Assembly (NCBI GenBank): GCA_949297785.1
Contig: CASFTW010000002.1
Location: forward strand, 62,001 to 126,000
Length of the DNA: 64,000 bases
Direction of reading: 5' to 3'
Origin: an uncultured Spirochaetales bacterium
GTDB lineage: Bacteria; Spirochaetota; Spirochaetia; Sphaerochaetales; Sphaerochaetaceae
Below, one piece after another: positions 1 through 6,897 of the stretch; the stretch's first letter is position 1; each line of letters begins with the position of its first letter. The notes below the pieces were generated by a model, which saw only the letters and a program-made list of their open reading frames with translations, had not been told where the DNA came from and searched no databases. Made by a program: the position numbers and the translations under genes.

Positions 1-1332
1 GATTGCAAGATCTCCTGTCTTGAGGTATCCGTTTTCATCAAAGAGTGCCTTTGTGTTTTCCTCATCCTTGTAGTAGCCGGCAGTCACATTAGGTCCTTTG
101 ACCCTGATCTCGCCGATTCCTTCCTCATTCTGCTCCGCAATGATGATATCCATCATCGGAAGGGCGACGCCGATTGACTCCACCTTGAATTTTTTCACCG
201 GATTGAGTGTGAGAACAGGTGCGGTTTCAGTCAGGCCGTAACCCTGGAGGAAGTCCAGGCCCATCTGCTGGTACTGTTTGAACACATCAGGTGAAAGGGG
301 ACCTGCACCGCAGATAAGGAATTTGTTATTGTCCATTCCGATTGCAGAGAGGATTTTCTTGTTGAAAAATCCTTTCAATGGGACAATGCCGAAGTTTTTC
401 TTGAACCACCCGTTTACTGTCATGGCTGCCCTTACCACTGCATATGTCAGCTTGCCTTTTGCCTTCACCTGCTTCATGATGCCTGACAGAAGCTTGTTGT
501 AAAGAAGCGGAATGCCCATGAATATGGTCACATGCCCCTGCTTCATGTCATTTACCATGCGTGAGACGATGATACCGTGGCCGAATACGCATTCAGCGCC
601 GAACTTCACGGTCTCAAGCAGGACTGTTGTACAGGAATAGGAGTGGTGAAGGGGAAGGAGTGCGTAAAGAACGTCATTCTCTGTGACATCCATGTTCGCA
701 GCAGCCGCCCACACATCGGACACGATGTTCTTGTTGCTCATCATGGCGCCTTTCTCGTTTCCCGTGGTGCCGGAAGTGAAGAGAATGGCTGCAAGTGCCT
801 CGCAATCAGTTGATGCACAGGGATAGACTTTGCTGCTCTCGGCTTCAAGCACGTTTTCCGTTCCTTCGATGTGGCCTTTAAGAGTCATCATTCCCTTGAT
901 TCCCTTGAACCATTCATTGTCTGCCGGAATTTTTGTTATGACATCGAAGTCCGCGATTATATAGACGGCATCGGCGAACTGTGCAAGAGCGCAGACCCTT
1001 TCGGTCTTGAGCTGGTTGTCAATCGGAACCACTACGGCGCCGATATAGTTCACGGCAAGGTAGGACATGCCCCACTGCACGGAGTTCTTACCGTTGATGA
1101 CGACTTTATCGCCAGGTTTAACTCCGGCTTCTATGAGTTTTGCCGCGATTGCCTTGATGTGCTTGTCTACATCTGAATATGTATATGTCTTCCTGTTCGG
1201 CTCGAATACCGTGAAGCACGGCCTTGAAGGAAAACGGGAAAGAGAGATGGCGAACATCTGATAGATTGTCGGCCATTCCCCCTCGAAATACCTGCCTCTG
1301 TAAGCATTGAGTTCACTCTGAATGTCAGTCAT
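1..1332 (-). CDS. Long-chain acyl-CoA synthetase / AMP-dependent ligase, C-terminus cut by window edge
   Basis: Adenylate-forming enzyme that activates a carboxylic acid (probably a fatty acid) with ATP and joins it to CoA. Reading from the ATG at 1332, 444 codons are open to the window edge, so the C-terminal domain is missing. The phosphate-binding loop LFTSGTTGNEKGAMMSN lies at residues 184-200, the A5 motif QGYGLTETAP near residue 363, and GYLKTGDL is at the edge. These three motifs in order define the ANL superfamily. The exact substrate cannot be read from the sequence; fatty acid is an inference from overall resemblance to FadD-type enzymes. The gene is divergent from cysteine synthase, and an inverted repeat sits on its promoter (1382-1410), suggesting repressor control. 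Confidence 0.9.
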   Translation of the reverse strand, partial: MTDIQSELNAYRGRYFEGEWPTIYQMFAISLSRFPSRPCFTVFEPNRKTYTYSDVDKHIKAIAAKLIEAGVKPGDKVVINGKNSVQWGMSYLAVNYIGAVVVPIDNQLKTERVCALAQFADAVYIIADFDVITKIPADNEWFKGIKGMMTLKGHIEGTENVLEAESSKVYPCASTDCEALAAILFTSGTTGNEKGAMMSNKNIVSDVWAAAANMDVTENDVLYALLPLHHSYSCTTVLLETVKFGAECVFGHGIIVSRMVNDMKQGHVTIFMGIPLLYNKLLSGIMKQVKAKGKLTYAVVRAAMTVNGWFKKNFGIVPLKGFFNKKILSAIGMDNNKFLICGAGPLSPDVFKQYQQMGLDFLQGYGLTETAPVLTLNPVKKFKVESIGVALPMMDIIIAEQNEEGIGEIRVKGPNVTAGYYKDEENTKALFDENGYLKTGDLAI

Positions 1333-1381
1333 AAATGATAAACCCTCGAAATAATAGTTAGCATATTATTGCTATGGGCTT

Positions 1382-1410
1382 AATATGACAAAATAGACAT
1401 GTTTTGTCAA
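1382..1410 (-). promoter_or_regulatory. Promoter of the acyl-CoA ligase gene with overlapping operator-like inverted repeat
   Basis: On the minus strand TTGACA (1405-1410) and CATATT (1382-1387) are 17 bases apart. The perfect inverted repeat TGACAAAA / TTTTGTCA (1386-1393 and 1402-1409, 8-base centre) fills the spacer and touches both boxes, as expected for a repressor site. The regulator is unknown. Confidence 0.6.
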
Positions 1411-1479
1411 TAAAAAGTCTATTTATTATTCAATAAGGAATTAAAGAATGGCTAAAAATTACTAGTCATCAAATTTTTT

Positions 1480-1507
1480 TTGAAATTGTGTCCATTTATG
1501 ATATATT
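1480..1507 (+). promoter_or_regulatory. Promoter of cysteine synthase
   Basis: TTGAAA (1480-1485) and TATATT (1502-1507) with a 16-base spacer. The leader has GTGAGG at 1515-1520, eight bases before the ATG at 1529. Confidence 0.6.
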
Positions 1508-1528
1508 CAGATCAGTGAGGTTAATTAT

Positions 1529-2449
1529 ATGATTCATGAATCACTTCTTTCTCTGATCGGACACACTCCGCATGTCAGGATAAACAGGATAGATACGAAA
1601 AATGCCGTGATATACGCAAAATGCGAACGCTTCAATCCTCTCGGTTCAAGCAAGGACAGAGCTGCTTTGTACATGATCGAGATGGCGGAGGAGAGAGGTG
1701 TGCTGAAAAAAGGATCCGTGATAATAGAACCGACAAGCGGCAATACAGGCATAGCTCTTTCCTATATTGCTGCGATAAAGGGATATGAATGCATAATCGT
1801 CATGCCCGACACCATGAGCGCGGAGAGGGTTCGCATGATCAAGGCACTTGGAAGCCGGATCGTACTCAGTGACGGAAAGCTCGGCATGAAAGGGGCGATA
1901 GCAAAGGCAGAAGAGCTTGCTTCAACAACAGAAGGGGCTTTCATGCCGATGCAGTTCGAAAACAGTGACAATGCGCTTGCACATTACAGGACGACTGCAG
2001 TGGAAATCGAAGCTGATTTCGGCTCCTCTCTTGATAAGATCATCTTCCCTGTCGGCAGCGGAGGCAGCATTACCGGTACTGCACGGTACTTCCGTGAAAA
2101 AGGCTATAAGACGAAGTTCGTTGCGGTCGAACCTGCTTCATCTCCCGTCCTCTCCGGCGGAAAAAGCGGGCGCCATGCCATTCAGGGCATAGGTGCCGGT
2201 TTCATTCCCTCCATATATGATCCATCCCTTACAGATGAAATCGTATGTGTCAGCGATGAGGAAGCTTTTGAAATGACGGTACAGCTTGCACAGAAGGAAG
2301 GAATCTTTGCCGGAATCTCATCCGGCGCAGCACTTGCCGGAGCGGTTAAAGGCGCAAAGGAAGGAGAGAAGATACTTGTTTTCCTTCCTGATTCCGGAGA
2401 GAGGTATCTGTCAATGCCGTTCTGGGAAGAGCACGGGATCCATGACTAG
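1529..2449 (+). CDS. cysK: Cysteine synthase (O-acetylserine sulfhydrylase), PLP-dependent
   Basis: Makes L-cysteine from O-acetylserine and sulfide in the cytoplasm. The 306-residue length fits the CysK/CysM family (fold type II PLP enzymes). Visible marks are the PLP lysine in GSSKDRAA (K42), the substrate loop PTSGNTG around residues 73-79, the phosphate-binding glycines GSGGSITG and the late SSGAALAG motif. The ATG at 1529 follows a GTGAGG ribosome site and its own promoter. The family also contains cystathionine beta-synthase-like and O-phosphoserine enzymes, which cannot be excluded. Its last 39 bases overlap the convergent HAD phosphatase gene. Confidence 0.9.
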   Translation: MIHESLLSLIGHTPHVRINRIDTKNAVIYAKCERFNPLGSSKDRAALYMIEMAEERGVLKKGSVIIEPTSGNTGIALSYIAAIKGYECIIVMPDTMSAERVRMIKALGSRIVLSDGKLGMKGAIAKAEELASTTEGAFMPMQFENSDNALAHYRTTAVEIEADFGSSLDKIIFPVGSGGSITGTARYFREKGYKTKFVAVEPASSPVLSGGKSGRHAIQGIGAGFIPSIYDPSLTDEIVCVSDEEAFEMTVQLAQKEGIFAGISSGAALAGAVKGAKEGEKILVFLPDSGERYLSMPFWEEHGIHD

Positions 2450-3181
2450 CTCCCTGATGTCGTCATAAATTACGTCTGCATATTTTTCAAGAGTGTCACG
2501 TCTGCCGTAACCTGTCATTACGGCAACTATGTATCCGGCATGGGAGGCTTTCGCATATTCCATGTCGACTATTGAGTCGCCGACAATGCAGATTTCATCG
2601 CTTTTCAGGCCATATAAAGCCTCAAACTGCTTTATGGACTCTGTATGAGGCTTTCTCTTGCAGTTTGATTCCTTTGTCCGCAGGAATCTTACGTACTGGT
2701 CTGTTCTTGAAATGTCGAGAAAGGCCTTTGTGTTGCTTGTGATGTCATTTGTCACAAGACCTATGATGATACCTTTTTCCGAAAGCTCCTGAAAAAGGTC
2801 GGTAAGATATGTGAAATCCATGCTTTTCAGCTTGAATATGAGTTTTGCACTCTGCCCGTTGAGCATCGGTTTGAGTATGGTCCAAAGCTTGAACGGACTG
2901 ATTGTGTTCCTCATGCAGAAACTGAGTACGCGGAAGAAAATCCTTGCAATCTTGTCATGGTTGAACAGAAGACCGTCGGGGTAGTGGTTGCCTCTGTTGT
3001 CCACACCAATGATCTCGAATATTTCCTGTTTCGCCTTCTTCTCATTCCTGACGCTGAAGGTTTTCAGTATTGTATCGACATAATCCTTGACCACAGGTCC
3101 CCATACCTGGGAGTAGTTGTACAGCGTTCCGTCTTTGTCGAATATGACACCTTTTATATTTGGACGATAACCTTCAGTCAT
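2411..3181 (-). CDS. HAD-superfamily phosphatase (phosphoglycolate phosphatase-like)
   Basis: Predicted cytoplasmic phosphatase of the haloacid dehalogenase family, about 256 residues from the ATG at 3181. Motif I is DKDGTLYNY with the nucleophile D15 and the acid D17; motif II is in GLVTNDITS; motif III/IV is GDSIVDMEYA. The cap between motifs I and II is long and helical, as in Gph/PGMB-like members. The substrate cannot be told. A TTG 15 bases further upstream (3196) is an alternative start, but no ribosome site precedes either; a TACACT box ends seven bases before the ATG, so the message may be leaderless. Its 3' end overlaps cysK by 39 bases. Confidence 0.8.
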   Translation of the reverse strand: MTEGYRPNIKGVIFDKDGTLYNYSQVWGPVVKDYVDTILKTFSVRNEKKAKQEIFEIIGVDNRGNHYPDGLLFNHDKIARIFFRVLSFCMRNTISPFKLWTILKPMLNGQSAKLIFKLKSMDFTYLTDLFQELSEKGIIIGLVTNDITSNTKAFLDISRTDQYVRFLRTKESNCKRKPHTESIKQFEALYGLKSDEICIVGDSIVDMEYAKASHAGYIVAVMTGYGRRDTLEKYADVIYDDIRELVMDPVLFPERH

Positions 3182-3227
3182 AGGCAAAGTGTACAATCAA
3201 TACAGAACTTATGCTATAGTCTTTTAC

Positions 3228-3944
3228 ATGTATACCTCATCTATCGAAAGCCGGACAAGGAAATTCATAAGCGATGCCGGGAGCATCAGCTTCAGAACTG
3301 ACTGTTTTGTATATAACCCTCTCACATATGCCTATGATGTTTTCAGAAGATACGAGGAAATGGCGATGGGAGGGGAAAACCGCGTTATGTTCATCGGCAT
3401 GAATCCGGGCCCCGACGGCATGATGCAGCTCGGCGTTCCGTTCGGTTCTGTATCGATGGTGAGAGGATATCTCGGCCTTGACGGCATGATAGGAAAACCT
3501 GCGCAGGAACATGAAAAGAAGAAAATCCTCGGCTTTGCAGTCAGAAAGGATGAGCCCAGCGGAAGGGCTTTCTGGTCAATGGTGAGAAAGGCCTTCCCGG
3601 ACAGGAACGATTTCTTTTCATTCGCATCTGTACAGAACTTCTGTCCTCTTGCCTTTCTCAAAAATGAAAGCGGGGCAAACATAACGCCTGACAGGCTTAT
3701 GAAGGAAGACCGGGAAGCGCTTGAGGCTTTGTGCCTGGATTATCTTGGATACCTGCTTGACGCGCTGGATGTGAAAACCGTTGTTGCAATCGGAAATTAT
3801 GTTGAGAAGATGGTGAAAAAGCTTGATTTTCCCCATATTGTGAAGATCATGCATCCTTCTCCTGTCAATCCGAAGGCACATGAAGTCTGGGCAGATGAAG
3901 GGGCGAGTGTGATAGAGTATCTGAAAAAGGAGAGAGTGTTTTGA
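3228..3944 (+). CDS. SMUG1-type uracil-DNA glycosylase
   Basis: Predicted DNA repair enzyme that removes uracil and related bases such as 5-hydroxymethyluracil. The 238-residue protein carries the SMUG1 version of both active-site motifs: GMNPGPDGMMQLGVPFG (residues 57-73, with N59 in the water-activating position) and HPSPVNP (209-215). Intervening blocks GKPAQEH and QNFCPLAFL also match the animal SMUG1 layout rather than UDG family 1, 4 or 5. SMUG1 is best known from animals and occurs in scattered bacteria. The ATG at 3228 is preceded by an extended -10, TGCTATAGT (3212-3220), eight bases upstream and no Shine-Dalgarno site, so the upstream GTG at 3189 is unlikely. Its stop overlaps the ispE start. 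Confidence 0.85.
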   Translation: MYTSSIESRTRKFISDAGSISFRTDCFVYNPLTYAYDVFRRYEEMAMGGENRVMFIGMNPGPDGMMQLGVPFGSVSMVRGYLGLDGMIGKPAQEHEKKKILGFAVRKDEPSGRAFWSMVRKAFPDRNDFFSFASVQNFCPLAFLKNESGANITPDRLMKEDREALEALCLDYLGYLLDALDVKTVVAIGNYVEKMVKKLDFPHIVKIMHPSPVNPKAHEVWADEGASVIEYLKKERVF

Positions 3945-4795
3945 CTGAACTGACGAGGAATTCATATGCGAAGGTGAATATAGGGCTGAAGGTTATGGAG
4001 AAAAGACCTGACGGCTATCATGATCTTGATACTTATTTTCATCTGATCGATCTTCATGATGTGATTCATTTTTCATTTGAAAAGGCCTGTGATCTTTCAA
4101 TAGATATTGAAGGTAATGAATCATATCTGGAAAAAGGACGGACTGATCTGATGGAAAAAAGCGCCCGTCTGTTTTCCTCCCTTTCCGGCATAAGGTTCAG
4201 GCTCTGTATTGAAATAGAAAAGAATATTCCGTCGCAGGCCGGACTGGGGGGCGGATCCTCAAATGCGGCATCAGTGCTGGAGACGCTCAATGAGTTATGT
4301 CTTTCTCCTTTCAGCAGGAAGGAACTGACAGACATCTCTCTTTCCATCGGTTCGGATGTTCCCTTCTTCCTGTGCGGCAGCGCAGCCGCTCACGGGCAGG
4401 GCAGAGGTGAAATACTTTCTCCGCTCACGCCTGTCTCATATCCGCTTCTTGTCGTGCAGCGCACCTCGGACAGGGTTGATACCGCATCTGCATTCCGCCG
4501 TCTTGATGAGAGAAGCGCCGATGATGTCAGGGCTCTTCCTCCCTGGACGGACGATGTTTCGGCATGGCAGAAGCTTTATTCCAATGATTTTGACATCATC
4601 CAGCCAGTTCTGAAAAACGCTTTCTACATGGCAGAGCGTGAAAATGCGCTTTATTCAACAACTTCAGGTTCCGGTTCCAGCCAGATTCTGATCTATGATA
4701 ATAACTGTGAGTTAAACGAGGCTTACAATCGATTCAGCGCTCTGGGCAGTTGTTTTACAGTTTGGAAGACAAGGCTCAGAAATAATATTCACTAA
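3941..4795 (+). CDS. ispE: 4-diphosphocytidyl-2-C-methyl-D-erythritol kinase
   Basis: GHMP kinase of the MEP isoprenoid pathway; phosphorylates CDP-methylerythritol. The 284-residue protein opens with NSYAKVNIGLKV, the usual IspE N-terminus, has the ATP loop GLGGGSSNAA at residues 101-110, and ends with the SGSGSSQ glycine motif of the family. Start is TTG at 3941, overlapping the stop of the uracil glycosylase in a TTGA junction and preceded by GGAGAG, so translation is probably coupled. ispE directly before spoVG is an arrangement shared with Firmicutes, which supports both calls. Confidence 0.92.
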   Translation: MTELTRNSYAKVNIGLKVMEKRPDGYHDLDTYFHLIDLHDVIHFSFEKACDLSIDIEGNESYLEKGRTDLMEKSARLFSSLSGIRFRLCIEIEKNIPSQAGLGGGSSNAASVLETLNELCLSPFSRKELTDISLSIGSDVPFFLCGSAAAHGQGRGEILSPLTPVSYPLLVVQRTSDRVDTASAFRRLDERSADDVRALPPWTDDVSAWQKLYSNDFDIIQPVLKNAFYMAERENALYSTTSGSGSSQILIYDNNCELNEAYNRFSALGSCFTVWKTRLRNNIH

Positions 4796-4810
4796 AAGTT
4801 GTGTTTTTTA

Positions 4811-4839
4811 TTGAAGAATATGGCTGAGAGTAGTAAAAT
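4811..4839 (+). promoter_or_regulatory. Promoter of spoVG
   Basis: TTGAAG (4811-4816), 17-base spacer, TAAAAT (4834-4839). It begins only 16 bases after ispE stops, so spoVG can be transcribed apart from the upstream genes. Confidence 0.6.
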
Positions 4840-4868
4840 AGCATCTGAAAGAATATTTAGGTACTTAT

Positions 4869-5150
4869 ATGGAAGTTACAGACATAAAAATCCGGCTAGT
4901 ATCCGAGACAGATCAGCTTAAAGCGTTTGCCACTGTGGTTTTTGATTCTGTTCTCGTAGTACACAACATCAAGGTTATCTCGACAGGAGAGAAACTCATA
5001 ATCGCGATGCCGTCACGCCTTGTCAGCAACGGGGAATTCAAGGATGTGGTCCATCCCATTTCAAGTGAATTCAGAAACAAGCTTGCCTCTCAGGTGCTTG
5101 ATGCATATGAGAAAGCGAGAAGCGCACAGACAGCCAAAAGCGTCAGGTAA
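4869..5150 (+). CDS. spoVG: SpoVG family site-specific nucleic-acid-binding regulator
   Basis: Small protein of 93 residues, matching the family length. MEVTDIKIRLV at the start, MPSRLVSNGEFKDVVHPI in the middle and the helical C-terminal tail are the classic SpoVG blocks. In Borrelia and Gram-positive bacteria the protein binds DNA and RNA and modulates virulence, cell division or metabolism; here the targets are unknown. It has its own promoter. There are no sporulation genes nearby, so the name is historical. A strong promoter begins 5 bases beyond the stop codon and starts a non-coding transcript. Confidence 0.93.
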   Translation: MEVTDIKIRLVSETDQLKAFATVVFDSVLVVHNIKVISTGEKLIIAMPSRLVSNGEFKDVVHPISSEFRNKLASQVLDAYEKARSAQTAKSVR

Positions 5151-5154
5151 GAGC

Positions 5155-5183
5155 TTTACATACCCCTGTTCTTTTGTTATAAA
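5155..5183 (+). promoter_or_regulatory. Strong promoter for the structured RNA / tRNA-Gln transcript
   Basis: TTTACA (5155-5160), 17-base spacer, TATAAA (5178-5183). Predicted transcription start near 5190. No protein gene follows for almost 500 bases, only the RNA candidate, tRNA-Gln and a terminator. Confidence 0.6.
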
Positions 5184-5189
5184 TTCCAT

Positions 5190-5405
5190 GCTTGAAAAAC
5201 CGATATGCTTGCATAAGGGATGAAAAGCATGCTAGGTTGAAAACATAGGGAAGCTGACTGTCTTTCCTTGGCTTTGAAAAGTCAGAAGCCGGTCGCCAAT
5301 GTGTCCGCAGGGATGCCTGGCCGGCAGTTATGGTGCTCAGGGTGGCAGCCTTGGTCCCAAAGTCTGAAAATGATATACGGACGCGGTGCAAGCCTATTCA
5401 TCAGA
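5190..5405 (+). ncRNA. Candidate structured non-coding RNA, class not assigned
   Basis: Between a strong promoter and tRNA-Gln lies about 250 bases with no plausible protein. The ends can close a long-range helix: GCTTGCA (5207-5213) pairs with TGCAAGC (5387-5393), and after one mismatch 5202-5205 pairs with 5395-5398. Inside, CTGACT pairs with AGTCAG, GCCGG..CCA pairs with TGGCCGGC across a loop, and GTCTG pairs with CGGAC. It lacks the conserved core of RNase P (GAGGAAAGTCC), the GGAA-tetraloop core of SRP RNA and the tRNA-like end of tmRNA. A 6S-like or lineage-specific RNA remains possible. Short stretches resemble helix 5 of large SRP RNA, but not convincingly. Confidence 0.45.
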
Positions 5406-5448
5406 ACCCCATTTGCCTGCATGGGAGCAGTCAGTCTCACAAAAGTAT

Positions 5449-5520
5449 TGGGAAGTCGCCAAGTGGTTAAGGCTCTGGTTTTTGGTGCCGGCATCGCAGG
5501 TTCGAGTCCTGCCTTCCCAG
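5449..5520 (+). tRNA. tRNA-Gln (anticodon UUG)
   Basis: Acceptor stem TGGGAAG/CTTCCCA, D arm GCCAAGTGGTTAAGGC, anticodon stem CTGGT/GCCGG with loop TTTTGGT giving TTG, and T arm GCAGG-TTCGAGT-CCTGC. The 3' CCA is not encoded (GCTA follows). It is co-transcribed with the upstream RNA candidate and pairs with the glnS gene later in the window. Confidence 0.95.
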
Positions 5521-5535
5521 CTACTGTTTCATGAG

Positions 5536-5566
5536 CGGCATCTGCTTGCACACGGTGCCGTTTTTT
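5536..5566 (+). terminator. Rho-independent terminator after tRNA-Gln
   Basis: Stem CGGCATC (5536-5542) / GGTGCCG (5554-5560), one G-T pair, 11-base loop, followed by six Ts. Confidence 0.75.
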
Positions 5567-5579
5567 CATTTAGGGACAC

Positions 5580-5609
5580 TTGCAAAGAAGTTTTGAACTC
5601 TGATATAGT
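5580..5609 (+). promoter_or_regulatory. Promoter of the rplY-pth-tilS operon
   Basis: TTGCAA (5580-5585), 18-base spacer, TATAGT (5604-5609). The leader of about 70 bases holds two small hairpins (ACGCC/GGCGT near 5620 and GGTAA/TTACC near 5644), then AAGGAG at 5672-5677. Confidence 0.5.
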
Positions 5610-5684
5610 TATCCGGTACGCCGCAGGGCGTGCGTAAATCCATGGTAATTGGTTTTTACCAATGAGAGTACAAGGAGTAATGAT

Positions 5685-6320
5685 ATGGCTGATGAAAAGA
5701 TGAGCCTCAAGGCAAAGGCCAGGACAACAGATTTCGGCAGCGCAGGCAGCCGCCGTCTTCTCCGTGCCGGTTATATTCCTGCTGTTATCTACGGAAAGCA
5801 GGCACCGGTTCATTGTGCAGTAGGTGCAAAGGAATTCATGATGAAGATGCATACCTTCACAGGTTCCACACTTATCGCTCTGGATGTTGACGGAACAGAA
5901 CACAGAGTATTCATCAAGAGCTTCCAGGAGAATCTTCTCAAGGGTATTGTCAACCACATTGATTTCTATGAAGTCACTGCAGGTGTCAAGGTAAGGGCAA
6001 AGGTCATGATCGAACTTGTCGGTACACCGAACGGCGTAAGGAACGGCGGTGTTCTTGATCAGGTTCTTCATGAAGTTGATATCGAATGCTTCCCCAGAGA
6101 TCTTCCTTCCGTGATTCAGGCTGATGTTTCAGCTCTCGAGCTCAATGAAGGTATCCGTGTAAGTCAGCTTGTTGTTCCCGAGACAATCAAGATCCATACG
6201 CCTGGTGACGAGACTGTTGCAACAGTAAAGCCTGTAAAGGTTGAGGAAGCTCCGGCTGCAGATGATACGGCTGATGCATCCGCTGATGCAGCAACAGCAG
6301 CACCTTCAGCAAACGCCTGA
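5685..6320 (+). CDS. rplY: 50S ribosomal protein L25 (general stress protein Ctc / TL5 form)
   Basis: Binds 5S rRNA in the large subunit. The start MADEKMSLKAKARTTDFG at 5685 follows AAGGAG by seven bases; an in-frame ATG 36 bases upstream lacks a ribosome site. The N-terminal L25 domain contains RRLLRAGYIPAVIYG, and a second domain (about residues 95-180) makes this the long Ctc/TL5 type of 211 residues. The tail from about residue 185 is rich in alanine and acidic residues and probably disordered. Order rplY-pth-tilS-ftsH is close to the Bacillus order ctc-pth-...-tilS-ftsH. Confidence 0.94.
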   Translation: MADEKMSLKAKARTTDFGSAGSRRLLRAGYIPAVIYGKQAPVHCAVGAKEFMMKMHTFTGSTLIALDVDGTEHRVFIKSFQENLLKGIVNHIDFYEVTAGVKVRAKVMIELVGTPNGVRNGGVLDQVLHEVDIECFPRDLPSVIQADVSALELNEGIRVSQLVVPETIKIHTPGDETVATVKPVKVEEAPAADDTADASADAATAAPSANA

Positions 6321-6324
6321 CGAT

Positions 6325-6897
6325 ATGCTTGTGATCTTTGGACTTGGCAATCCGGGTCCGGATTATGATGGCACGCGTCATAATGCAGGTGTGGAAACAC
6401 TTGAAAAACTGGCAGCATCTTACCACGCAAAACTGGTAAGACGCTGTTTTTCTTCTTATAAGACATGTGTCATCACTTCGGAAAGCGGGAAAAAAGTGCG
6501 CCTGGTTTTTCCTCTGACTTACATGAATGAATCAGGACGCGTCGTTCCGAAGACCGTGAAGGACGGGGATGAGGTTCTGGTAATCTGTGATCAGATGGAC
6601 CTTCCTCCCGGACGGGCACGGCTGCGTTCATCAGGGTCATCTGCAGGTCACAACGGGCTTAAGTCCATGATGGCTTATCTTCCCGGGAATTTCAAAAGGC
6701 TTTATGTCGGAGTCGGCCGTCCCGGAGACGGTATCCCGGTGATTGAACATGTCCTTTCCCGTTACGGCGATGAGGACAGGAAACGCGTTGATGCGGCGCA
6801 GAGGGAGGCTGTAAGCACTCTCAGACGCTATATAGAAGGGGAAGAATTCAGCAGGATTGAACAGGCTCTGAACTCGTTCAGAGGTGATATTCAGTGA
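6325..6897 (+). CDS. pth: Peptidyl-tRNA hydrolase
   Basis: Releases peptides from prematurely dropped peptidyl-tRNA. The 190-residue protein has all family motifs: GLGNPG at residues 6-11, TRHNAG with the catalytic histidine H19, LTYMNESG, and SAGHNGLKSM. Start ATG 6325 is four bases after the rplY stop; upstream in-frame ATGs lie inside rplY and code for unrelated sequence. Its own stop overlaps the GTG start of tilS in a GTGA junction, so the three genes are translationally coupled. Confidence 0.95.
   Translation: MLVIFGLGNPGPDYDGTRHNAGVETLEKLAASYHAKLVRRCFSSYKTCVITSESGKKVRLVFPLTYMNESGRVVPKTVKDGDEVLVICDQMDLPPGRARLRSSGSSAGHNGLKSMMAYLPGNFKRLYVGVGRPGDGIPVIEHVLSRYGDEDRKRVDAAQREAVSTLRRYIEGEEFSRIEQALNSFRGDIQ

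Noticed and set aside
3189-3227. Longer N-terminus of the uracil glycosylase from GTG 3189
   Set aside because: The extended -10 box lies inside this stretch, so it would not be in the message; the added residues have no counterpart in SMUG1.
5190-5405. Assignment of the RNA candidate as large SRP RNA, RNase P RNA, tmRNA or a T-box
   Set aside because: A stretch near 5306-5330 recalls helix 5 of Bacillus SRP RNA and AGGGTGG at 5338 recalls a T-box, but the GGAA-tetraloop S domain, the RNase P P4 core, the tRNA-like end and a specifier loop are all missing, and tRNA-Gln rather than a synthetase gene follows.
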